Shown piece by piece: positions 1 to 5,377 of a stretch of 5,377 bases of DNA. This DNA is from Bacteroidales bacterium (GTDB lineage: Bacteria > Bacteroidota > Bacteroidia > Bacteroidales > VadinHA17): the NCBI GenBank assembly GCA_003518245.1, contig DOZA01000390.1, positions 1 to 5,377 on the forward strand, in the 5' to 3' direction. Under the pieces are notes generated by a model that made no database searches, had not been told where the DNA came from, and worked only from the letters and a program-made list of their open reading frames with translations. Made by a program: the position numbers and the translations under genes. Positions within the stretch are counted from its first letter, which is position 1. Each line of letters begins with the position of its first letter.

Positions 1-422
1 GTAATTAGCTTTTTTACATCGTCAGGATCAACAAAACCTTCACGGTCCACCGGGACATATTTAATGACAAAATCAAAATCTTGCAAACTCTCTGCGGCTT
101 TTAACACTGCTTCATGCTCTACCTGCGTTGTTATAATTTCGTTTCCTTTGTCCTTATTTGCAAATACAACGCCCTTTAGCGCTGTATTATCTGATTCTGT
201 GCCCCCGGATGTAAAAACGATTTCTTCAGGCAGTGCATTGATAAGAGCAGCAACATTTTTGCGCGCCTCTTCTACCGCTTCGTCCACTTTCTTGCTAATT
301 GAAGAGGTCCACCGTGTTGCAGGATTTGCAAATAACTCTGTAAAATATGGTTTCATTTTTTCAAATACCCTTTTATCAACCGGGGTAGTTGCCGCATGAT
401 CCAAATAAATGATCCTACTCAT
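1..422 (-). CDS. Cysteine desulfurase (NifS/IscS family), N-terminal part
   Basis: PLP-dependent class V aminotransferase-fold enzyme that takes sulfur from cysteine as a protein persulfide, for Fe-S clusters, tRNA thiolation or thiamine synthesis. Only the first 140 codons are present; the gene runs off the left edge. The start ATG at 422-420 has an AGGAGGA ribosome binding site at 433-427, 4 nt upstream. Seen directly: the N-terminal YLDHAATTP motif (residues 6-14), FTSGGTESDN (about 79-88, the cofactor phosphate-binding loop), and VEHEAV (about 107-112), whose His is the residue that stacks on PLP in the family. The PLP lysine and catalytic cysteine lie beyond the window. The segment after NP (residues 33-45, NPATRWTSS...) departs from the usual NPSSxHxxG motif and looks about two residues longer. 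It has its own promoter and follows the thiamine operon's terminator. The subfamily (IscS, NifS, or a ThiI partner) cannot be decided from this part. Confidence 0.93.
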   Translation of the reverse strand, partial: MSRIIYLDHAATTPVDKRVFEKMKPYFTELFANPATRWTSSISKKVDEAVEEARKNVAALINALPEEIVFTSGGTESDNTALKGVVFANKDKGNEIITTQVEHEAVLKAAESLQDFDFVIKYVPVDREGFVDPDDVKKLI

Positions 423-455
423 AACATCCTCCTAAATTACACTAATATTAATTTA

Positions 456-488
456 ATTATATCATAACTATAAAAATAATATTTTCAA
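456..488 (-). promoter_or_regulatory. Probable sigma-A promoter for the cysteine desulfurase gene
   Basis: On the minus strand a TTGAAA -35 box (488-483) is followed after 16 bp by TATGAT (466-461), one base from the consensus -10. An overlapping perfect TATAAT lies at 461-456 but would need a 21-bp spacer. The region lies between the terminator of the upstream operon and the ribosome binding site at 433-427, the expected place for a promoter. It is very AT-rich, so chance matches are possible. Confidence 0.55.
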
Positions 489-501
489 GAAATATGCACA
501 A

Positions 502-533
502 GAAAAGAGAACATCTCCCAATGTTCTCTTTTC
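502..533 (-). terminator. Hairpin terminator ending the thiamine operon
   Basis: A perfect 13-bp inverted repeat (502-514 with 521-533, arm GAAAAGAGAACAT) encloses a 6-base loop. On the minus strand the descending arm ends in TTTTC followed by TT, a modest U-rich tail. It starts 37 bases after the thiB stop and precedes the desulfurase promoter. The arm is also T-rich on the plus strand, so it could work in both directions, but no plus-strand gene needs it here. Confidence 0.75.
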
Positions 534-570
534 CCTAAATTCACTCCTGCAATCGAATTAATAAAATATT

Positions 571-1602
571 CTACTCACCAATGATCATTTCAATCCATTT
601 TTCCAGCCATATTTGGCTTTTATTTGCGATATCCTCCGGCGGTAGAGTAATATACTTATCTGCATTTGCTGCATAGTCATAGCATTCCGGGAGTTGTATT
701 GACGTATCAATAGGAAATGCCCATTGATATAATGGAAGGTTTTCTTGAAATTCCCTGCTAAGCATAAACTCTATGTACTGCTGGGCAAGTTCTTGATGTT
801 CGCTGCCTTTTACTATTCCTGCAAATTCTAATTGCAGCCAACCACCTTCTTCTGGAATCACTGCCTTGTATCGTGTCACTTCGTCTTCATAATAGAAATA
901 TGCAGGATCAACATCGTAACTCAGCACCATTGGAGTTTCTTTATTTTGAACAAAGGCAGTATCAAAAGCAGAAGTCCAATCAGGATATATATGAAAAATA
1001 GTTGGTTCCAGTTTTTCCCAATAATCTAAATAGTGGTCCTCTCCATAGACTGCTATAGTCCAGAGCAAAAACCCCATGCCAGGAGATGAGGAACGAGGAT
1101 CCTCTAAAATTAGTTTCCCTTTGTACTCCGGCTTGAGCAAATCTTCGAAACTTCTCGGAGGATTTTTTATCACCTCCGAATCATAAATAATTGCAAGTGA
1201 ATTCGGACCATCAAAAGGAGTGACTCTCCAATTTTTACCAATTCTGTATTCTTTCGGTATCACTTTATAGTTCGCAGGACAGTATGAAACAAAAATTTCC
1301 TCCTCTAGTGCCTTTGCCAAATTATTCATATTTAAACCAACAAATAAATCGGTCTGAGGGTTATTCTTTTCCAGAATTAACCTGTTCAATGTTGCCCCAA
1401 CACCACCAAAAGTTCTATATTCTATTTTGCAATTATATTTTTCTTCAAATAATTTATTCGTTGCGTTGGGTAATCCATATGAAACAAAACTATCGTAAGA
1501 ATAAATGGTGAGTGTCTCCACTGCACTTTCCTTCTGTTTGCATCCGGCTAATCCAACTGAAAGCAATAAAATAACAAGAAATAAAACAATTATTCTCTTC
1601 AT
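571..1602 (-). CDS. thiB: Thiamine ABC transporter, substrate-binding lipoprotein ThiB
   Basis: Extracellular, membrane-anchored receptor that captures thiamine (and probably its phosphates) and hands it to the ThiP permease. The 343-residue protein starts with a lipoprotein signal: basic MKR, a hydrophobic stretch at 4-19 and the lipobox LAGC, giving lipidated Cys21. Family motifs shared with E. coli ThiB are visible: YSYDSF (34-39), DPRSSSPGMGFLLW (168-181), YPDW with W209, LSYDVDPAY (227-235) and QWAFP with W294. The Trp and Tyr at 209, 235 and 294 align with aromatic ligand-contacting residues of the E. coli protein, as I recall them. It is longer than E. coli ThiB (about 327 residues), mostly at the N-terminus. 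The ATG at 1602 has an AAAGGAGG site at 1618-1611 with 8-nt spacing, and the upstream stop is only 3 nt away. It is the last gene of the operon, followed by a terminator. A related role binding the pyrimidine precursor HMP is less likely but not excluded. Confidence 0.93.
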   Translation of the reverse strand: MKRIIVLFLVILLLSVGLAGCKQKESAVETLTIYSYDSFVSYGLPNATNKLFEEKYNCKIEYRTFGGVGATLNRLILEKNNPQTDLFVGLNMNNLAKALEEEIFVSYCPANYKVIPKEYRIGKNWRVTPFDGPNSLAIIYDSEVIKNPPRSFEDLLKPEYKGKLILEDPRSSSPGMGFLLWTIAVYGEDHYLDYWEKLEPTIFHIYPDWTSAFDTAFVQNKETPMVLSYDVDPAYFYYEDEVTRYKAVIPEEGGWLQLEFAGIVKGSEHQELAQQYIEFMLSREFQENLPLYQWAFPIDTSIQLPECYDYAANADKYITLPPEDIANKSQIWLEKWIEMIIGE

Positions 1603-1605
1603 GAA

Positions 1606-1896
1606 TTATGCCTCCTTTCTAAACTTCTTTACTTTTTCTTTTATTGTAATCCCACCCTTTTTATCATCAATTTTAATAACCGTAATAACTCGTCCTGATC
1701 CTTGTTCTTTTGCAATTATGTGAGCCCGTTTAATCACATCAAGTAATTGTTCTAAATCGCCTTCAACTGTTGTACTATTTGCTTCCACCTCATATTTCAA
1801 ACCCGAATCAATCACTACCTGTATTGCTTTTTCGACAATCTCGTTTACCTGCTCTTCGGGCACAACAGGTAATACGCTAAACTCGGCAATTGCCAT
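1606..1896 (-). CDS. MTH1187/YkoF-family thiamine-binding protein
   Basis: Small (96 residues) cytoplasmic protein of the MTH1187/YkoF/DUF77 family (formerly UPF0045, now called thiamine-binding). Family members have a ferredoxin-like fold, and characterised ones bind thiamine or its pyrimidine moiety. No signal peptide or membrane segment is visible. Recognisable parts: an N-terminal strand MAIAEFSVLPV, the motif SGLKYEVEANSTTVEGDLEQ (31-50) and the strand RVITVIKIDDKKGG (69-82); most relatives I recall have DDRRD where this one has DDKKGG. The ATG at 1896 directly follows the thiQ stop (TAG then ATG, no gap), and the perfect ribosome binding site AAGGAGGTGA (1910-1901) is encoded within the last codons of thiQ, so translation should be coupled. 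Its place between ATPase and receptor genes in a TPP-controlled operon supports a role in thiamine handling; whether as sensor, carrier or transporter regulator is not known from sequence. Confidence 0.88.
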   Translation of the reverse strand: MAIAEFSVLPVVPEEQVNEIVEKAIQVVIDSGLKYEVEANSTTVEGDLEQLLDVIKRAHIIAKEQGSGRVITVIKIDDKKGGITIKEKVKKFRKEA

Positions 1897-2832
1897 CTAA
1901 TCACCTCCTTCTAAATCAAATCTTACTACGTCGCCAGGTTTTATTCCTTTTACATTCCTCAAAAATTCTCGTACAAGGATACGATTATTCTGCATCTTAA
2001 CATACATTTCAACTCCACTGTCTAAATACACAATTCCTTGAACAGTTCCTTCAAACTTTCCACTGTGGTTCATAACAATCTCTTCCGGCCGTATATATTT
2101 TATTTCACCGTTAATTACTAACCGATTTATTTTGCCAATAAACTCCCTTGCAAATACTGTTTTCGGATGCTCATACAAATTCACGGGCGTGTCAATCTGA
2201 TCAATTTTGCCATTATCCATTAATACAATTCGCTCGGAAAGATACATAGCTTCTGCCTGATCATGAGTCACATATATAATAGTGGTGTTAAATCTTTGAT
2301 GGAACTCTTTTAATTCTTCCATCAATCTTTCTCTAATCTTTGCATCCAACGATGAAAGAGGTTCATCCATAAGAAGCACATCAGGTTTAACTACCATTGC
2401 TCGAGCAACAGCAACGCGCTGCTTCTCTCCGCCAGATATCATATCAGGATATTTATTCAATATGTGCGTGATACCGAATTGCTCTGCTATATTAAATATT
2501 GTTTCTTTTATTTTTTTGCTCTCAAAATGCTTTATTTTTAGTCCAAAGGCGATATTGGAATATACAGAAAGGTAAGGGAACAGCGCATAATCCTGAAAAA
2601 CCACTCCTATATTTCTGTTGCTGGCCGGTAAAAAAGAAATATCGATCCCGTCCTTCAAAATCCTGCCCTCGTCTTGGCGGATGAAACCTGCGACAATATG
2701 CAGAACTGTAGTTTTCCCGGAACCTGATGGGCCTAAAATAGATATAAACTCTCCATTCGCCACGTCAAAATCTACACTCAAAGAAAATCCAGGGTATCTC
2801 TTTTTAATCCCAATTAAATCAATTTTTTTCAT
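1897..2832 (-). CDS. thiQ: Thiamine ABC transporter ATP-binding protein ThiQ, with C-terminal TOBE-like domain
   Basis: Cytoplasmic ATPase that drives the ThiP permease. The 311-residue protein has all ABC hallmarks: Walker A GPSGSGKT (34-41), Q-loop Q80 (VFQDYALFP), signature ISGGEKQR (132-139), Walker B LLMDEP (153-158), D-loop SSLD (160-163) and H-loop His190 (VTHDQAEAM). Residues from about 235 to the end, with an RPEE motif (248-251) and a beta-rich tail, look like one short TOBE-type domain, as in the PotA/CysA/FbpC group. E. coli ThiQ (about 232 residues) lacks this part. The start ATG at 2832 overlaps the thiP stop as ATGA (4 nt), with an AGAGGT-like site about 10 nt upstream. The ATPase alone could belong to an iron, sulfate or polyamine importer; the thiB-like receptor and the TPP riboswitch decide for thiamine. 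Confidence 0.9.
   Translation of the reverse strand: MKKIDLIGIKKRYPGFSLSVDFDVANGEFISILGPSGSGKTTVLHIVAGFIRQDEGRILKDGIDISFLPASNRNIGVVFQDYALFPYLSVYSNIAFGLKIKHFESKKIKETIFNIAEQFGITHILNKYPDMISGGEKQRVAVARAMVVKPDVLLMDEPLSSLDAKIRERLMEELKEFHQRFNTTIIYVTHDQAEAMYLSERIVLMDNGKIDQIDTPVNLYEHPKTVFAREFIGKINRLVINGEIKYIRPEEIVMNHSGKFEGTVQGIVYLDSGVEMYVKMQNNRILVREFLRNVKGIKPGDVVRFDLEGGD
1901..1910 (-). promoter_or_regulatory. Perfect Shine-Dalgarno embedded in the 3' end of thiQ
   Basis: AAGGAGGTGA on the minus strand matches the anti-Shine-Dalgarno of 16S rRNA over its whole length. It encodes the final Glu-Gly-Gly-Asp of ThiQ and lies 4 nt before the ATG of the small thiamine-binding gene. It fixes that start and suggests high translation plus coupling to thiQ. 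Confidence 0.85.
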
Positions 2833-4514
2833 ATTATCGGTACCTCTTTTTTTAGTTTATCAATGAGAATAAATGCAACTAAGCTGGCAAGTACAAGCAA
2901 AGCACCCATAGCTGACGCTATTCCAAAGTGCCTTCCCGAAAGAAATCTGAAAAGTGCGATAGGCATTGTCGTAAAGAATGGCTTATACAGCATATATGCG
3001 GCACCAAATTCTCCCATCGAAATTGCAAAAGAAAATACTGCAGCAGCAATCAAAGCAGGGCGAATCAAATTCAGATCCACCGAGAAGAATGCTTTCAATC
3101 TACTCATGCCCAGGCTTTCAGCAACAAATACATATGAAACAGATGTTGTTTCTATCATGGGAAGAAGAGCGCGTACTGTAAATGGCAAAGCAATAAGAGT
3201 ATGAGCTATTGGGATAATTATCCAGCTATTAAGTAAAGCAGGGTGCCCTTGAAAAGAAATGATGTAAGATAGGGCAATTGTAATAGGTGAAATTGCAAGA
3301 GGCAGCATAAATAAAGCAAGAAGAATGTTTTTGCCAATAAATCTGCCTCGTAACCCATATGCAATAAGTAAAGCAAATATAATTGAAAAAATTACTGTTA
3401 TGCCCGCAAATATAAGACTATTTCCTATTACATGGATAGGAAGAACTCCAGTAATATAATTATATTTGCTGCTCATAAGCCCTGCAAAATTCGATAAAGT
3501 AAATGCACCGGTTAAGGGATTGCGGAAAGCCGAAATAAATATCACGGTGATTGGCGCAATGATGAGTGTCACAACAAAAATAAGATAAGCCAGGGACAAT
3601 GATAAAGTTGTTTTATTTTTAACAATATTCTTCTTTTTAGCTATTCCTCTTTTTAAAGTGCCTTTTTTTATTAAGTTGCCACTCCAAAGATACACATACA
3701 TAAACAACAAAGAAAATATTCCCTGAAACAAAGCAAGTGCACTGCCCATCTTAAAATCAGAAAACATATTATAGTACGTATATATCGACACTTCGATCGT
3801 TGCAAAGCGGGCTCCACCTATGGTGAGAATGATGACAAAACTCAAAAAACAAAACACAAAAACAAGAGAAAAACTTGCGATAATTGCAGGAAGAAGTAAA
3901 GGAATAATAACTTTAATAAAAACAACAAGTCGGGAAGCACCCATACTTTCTGCAGCAAATTTATATTCTTCGGATATTCCCTCCCAGTCAGCTCCAATAA
4001 TTCGCACTACAATAGGAAAATTATAAAAAACATGCACCAATATAATTCCTGTAAATGAATACAAAAGCGAAATTGGATGGCTTAAATGAAACACTCTCAT
4101 TAATATTTGATTAACAAATCCGTTAGTACCAAATAAAACAATAAAACCAAGAGCAACAAGAACGGAAGGAAGCACGAAAGGAACAGTCGTAAGAGAAATG
4201 AGAAACCCTTTACCTTTAAAATCATAATGAGAGATAATATATGCGCCAGGAAAACCTATAATCAATGTAAAAAGTGCGCTAATAAAAGCTTCTTTGAACG
4301 TAAAAGTTAACACTTTTAGCGTATAAGGTCTTGTAAATATTGTGTAAAAATTATCGAACGTAAACTTATTTGATTCTGAGAAAAATGCCGTCTTTGTAAT
4401 GTTAAAAAGAGGCAAGTAAAGAAATATGGTGAGAAAAATGATAGGTATACAGAATTTTAATATTCTACTTAATTTAACTCTCTTAAAACTTTTTCCATGT
4501 AATGCGCTCTTCAT
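2829..4514 (-). CDS. thiP: Thiamine ABC transporter permease ThiP (fused double permease)
   Basis: Integral membrane subunit that forms the thiamine channel. At 561 residues it carries two permease (BPD_transp_1) halves in one chain, as in E. coli ThiP (536 residues) and FbpB, so no second permease gene is needed. Each half shows the cytoplasmic EAA loop that docks on the ATPase: residues 187-209 (AAESMGASR...IPLLLP) and 464-486 (VAESLGMSR...LIRP). There are about twelve hydrophobic segments, the first at about 20-40, with a Lys-rich linker at about 283-301 between the halves. The ATG at 4514 is preceded by GGAGGG (4527-4522, 7-nt spacing), which belongs to the TPP riboswitch, so this is the gene directly controlled. 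It heads a four-gene operon and overlaps thiQ by 4 nt. FbpB-type iron permeases are similar; assignment to thiamine rests on neighbours and riboswitch. Confidence 0.91.
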   Translation of the reverse strand: MKSALHGKSFKRVKLSRILKFCIPIIFLTIFLYLPLFNITKTAFFSESNKFTFDNFYTIFTRPYTLKVLTFTFKEAFISALFTLIIGFPGAYIISHYDFKGKGFLISLTTVPFVLPSVLVALGFIVLFGTNGFVNQILMRVFHLSHPISLLYSFTGIILVHVFYNFPIVVRIIGADWEGISEEYKFAAESMGASRLVVFIKVIIPLLLPAIIASFSLVFVFCFLSFVIILTIGGARFATIEVSIYTYYNMFSDFKMGSALALFQGIFSLLFMYVYLWSGNLIKKGTLKRGIAKKKNIVKNKTTLSLSLAYLIFVVTLIIAPITVIFISAFRNPLTGAFTLSNFAGLMSSKYNYITGVLPIHVIGNSLIFAGITVIFSIIFALLIAYGLRGRFIGKNILLALFMLPLAISPITIALSYIISFQGHPALLNSWIIIPIAHTLIALPFTVRALLPMIETTSVSYVFVAESLGMSRLKAFFSVDLNLIRPALIAAAVFSFAISMGEFGAAYMLYKPFFTTMPIALFRFLSGRHFGIASAMGALLVLASLVAFILIDKLKKEVPII

Positions 4515-4615
4515 AATACTTCCCTCCGGTAGGATTACCTACATCAGGTTCAATGGGTTGAAGTCAAAACTTCTCTCAGCCTACTCAACAATCTTTTCGG
4601 CACCCCAAACTATTC
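4515..4615 (-). promoter_or_regulatory. TPP riboswitch (THI element) in the thiP leader
   Basis: Minus-strand leader RNA with the conserved THI-element parts in order: GGGGTGCC (4606-4599), GGCTGAGAG (about 4582-4574, the pyrimidine-binding T-loop region), ACCC (4558-4555), TTGAACCTGAT (4553-4543), and GTAGG TAAT CCTAC (stem P5, 4542-4529), then CGGAGGGAAG. P2 forms from GGGT (4605-4602) with ACCC (4558-4555). P1 forms from AATAGTTT (4614-4607) with GAAGTATT (4522-4515), with one G-G mismatch. An extra hairpin GAAGT TTTG ACTTC (4573-4560) matches the facultative stem known in THI elements. No terminator hairpin or U-run lies between aptamer and gene, so control is most likely translational: TPP represses thiP and, by coupling, the genes behind it. 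Confidence 0.95.
4522..4527 (-). promoter_or_regulatory. thiP ribosome binding site inside the riboswitch aptamer
   Basis: GGAGGG lies 7 nt upstream of the thiP ATG. It is also the conserved 3' part of the TPP aptamer: AGG can pair with CCT of the GAACCTGAT element (P4), and its last G opens the 3' strand of P1. Ligand-stabilised folding should hide it from the ribosome. Confidence 0.8.
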
Positions 4616-4621
4616 TTTTAA

Positions 4622-4649
4622 ATTTTAACAGATTTTAAAGATTTTTCAA
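4622..4649 (-). promoter_or_regulatory. Probable sigma-A promoter of the thiamine operon
   Basis: On the minus strand TTGAAA (4649-4644), 16 bp, TAAAAT (4627-4622). Transcription would start about 7 nt further on, near 4615, exactly where the 5' strand of riboswitch stem P1 begins. It lies in the 40-bp gap after the folE2 stop. The gap is very AT-rich, so individual box matches are weak evidence, but the fit with the riboswitch 5' end helps. Confidence 0.65.
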
Positions 4650-4654
4650 TGTAA

Positions 4655-5377
4655 TTATTTATTTAATCGTTTGTCTTTCTTATAAAATGCATATGCGTTA
4701 TGATTGTGGATGCTTTCAAAATTTACTGCTTCCACAGAATAAAATATAATACGCCGGTCTTGCTCTAATTCAATTGAAATATTTCTCACCAAATCCTCTA
4801 CAAATCGTGGATGGGCATACGCAGTTTCTGTAATATATTTTTCATCTTCTCTTTTCAGGAGCGAATAAACCGGGGCACTTGCTGACTGCTCGGATATTTC
4901 AACAACCTCTTCAATCCAAACCAGCTTATTCATCCTGATTTGCACTTTTGCTACACCTCTCTGGTTATGCGCGCCGACATCACTAATCTCCTTAGAACAG
5001 GGACACAAATTGTGCACAGGAGTGTTTACTTCTAACATAAAGTCAAATTTTTCTTCCTTAGACGCAATAAACGCGCATTCATAATTCATAAAGCTCTTAA
5101 TTTTTGAAATCGGTGCTTTTTTGAAAATAAAGTATGGAAATCTTACCTCAATATGCGCTGCATTAGCATTCAGTTTAATTTTCATATCATCCAGGATTTG
5201 TTCAAGAGTATGTATGCTCATATTGTTTTGATGCTCATCCAATACTTCTATAAACCTGCTCATATGTGTCCCCCTGAATTCTTTGGGAAGGTTCACATAC
5301 ATATTGATTCTTGCGACAGTATGCTGATGCTTATTTTCTTTGTCTAAAATCTGTATCGGATAAAGAATACTGTTGAC
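4655..5377 (-). CDS. folE2: GTP cyclohydrolase FolE2 (type IB), 5' end outside window
   Basis: Makes dihydroneopterin triphosphate from GTP, the first step toward folate and toward the queuosine precursor. The open frame continues from the Met at 5302 to the window edge, and those 25 extra codons (VNSILYPIQILDKENK..QHTVA) match the family, so the Met at 5302 is internal and the true start lies beyond 5377. 240 residues are visible; about 22 are missing relative to the Neisseria gonorrhoeae enzyme. Counting from the first visible codon, C125 (LCPCSKEIS), H137 (GAHNQRG), E179, E194 and H224 (SIHNHNAYAF) fall at a constant offset of 22 from the metal and catalytic residues I recall for that enzyme (C147, H159, E201, E216, H246), so the active site looks intact. 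FolE2 uses metals other than zinc. The next gene starts 140 nt after the stop, and no terminator is visible between them. Confidence 0.94.
   Translation of the reverse strand, partial: VNSILYPIQILDKENKHQHTVARINMYVNLPKEFRGTHMSRFIEVLDEHQNNMSIHTLEQILDDMKIKLNANAAHIEVRFPYFIFKKAPISKIKSFMNYECAFIASKEEKFDFMLEVNTPVHNLCPCSKEISDVGAHNQRGVAKVQIRMNKLVWIEEVVEISEQSASAPVYSLLKREDEKYITETAYAHPRFVEDLVRNISIELEQDRRIIFYSVEAVNFESIHNHNAYAFYKKDKRLNK

Noticed and set aside
64..399. Plus-strand open frame of 111 codons
   Set aside because: It lies entirely opposite the cysteine desulfurase coding sequence, whose minus-strand translation shows clear family motifs; the plus-strand product is low-complexity Ser/Thr-rich and has no evident ribosome site.
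456..488. Perfect TATAAT at 461-456 as the -10 of the desulfurase promoter
   Set aside because: It would sit 21 bp from the TTGAAA box, too far for a standard sigma-A promoter; the overlapping TATGAT at 466-461 gives a 16-bp spacer.
2863..3204. Plus-strand open frame of 113 codons and nearby overlapping plus-strand frames
   Set aside because: All lie opposite thiP, in the second permease half with its EAA loop; they are shadows of a membrane-protein gene and resemble no family I know.
2829..4514. Ferric iron (FbpABC-type) importer instead of thiamine
   Set aside because: The permease and ATPase alone would fit, but the receptor has ThiB motifs (YSYDSF, DPRSSSPG, LSYDVDPAY) and the operon is led by a TPP riboswitch.
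4655..5302. FolE2 starting at the ATG at 5302
   Set aside because: The frame stays open upstream to the window edge, and the upstream codons encode conserved FolE2 sequence (LYPIQILDKEN, QHTVA), so that Met is internal.
1..5377. CRISPR arrays, tRNA or rRNA genes, insertion sequences, phage or defence genes
   Set aside because: No regularly spaced repeats, RNA-gene signatures, transposase motifs or terminal inverted repeats were seen; nearly all of the window is accounted for by metabolic and transport genes.

Overview
The window looks like a stretch of an AT-rich, low-GC Gram-positive (Firmicute, probably clostridial) chromosome. The signs are low GC throughout, strong AGGAGG-type ribosome binding sites, a lipoprotein-type substrate-binding protein, and tightly packed co-directional genes. 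The species cannot be named from the sequence. Every gene I can support reads on the minus strand, so the biological order runs from the right end of the window to the left.

Layout in the direction of transcription: (1) 5377-4655, a GTP cyclohydrolase of the FolE2 (type IB) family, whose first roughly 22 residues lie outside the window. (2) 4649-4622, a sigma-A-type promoter, followed by a TPP (thiamine pyrophosphate) riboswitch at about 4615-4515. (3) A four-gene thiamine uptake operon: thiP (fused double-domain permease, 4514-2829), thiQ (ATPase with a C-terminal TOBE-like extension, 2832-1897), a small MTH1187/YkoF-family thiamine-binding protein (1896-1606) and thiB (thiamine-binding lipoprotein, 1602-571). 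(4) A hairpin terminator at 533-502. (5) A new promoter and the first 140 codons of a cysteine desulfurase (NifS/IscS type) running off the left end of the window.

The genes work together as a TPP-repressed thiamine importer. ThiB captures thiamine outside the membrane, ThiP forms the channel, and ThiQ supplies ATP hydrolysis. The small MTH1187-family protein probably binds thiamine or a precursor in the cytoplasm. The genes of the operon overlap or abut (ATGA overlap, 0-nt gap, 3-nt gap), which points to translational coupling of the whole set. The most notable detail is regulatory: the thiP ribosome binding site is part of the riboswitch aptamer itself, and the aptamer's closing stem ends at the start codon. 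Ligand binding should therefore block translation directly, with no separate expression platform.

I see no unprecedented system here. The window is a well-ordered thiamine salvage locus with a compact riboswitch, an unusual accessory thiamine-binding gene inside the ABC operon, and flanking genes for pterin/queuosine and sulfur metabolism. No gene-free stretch is longer than about 150 bases.
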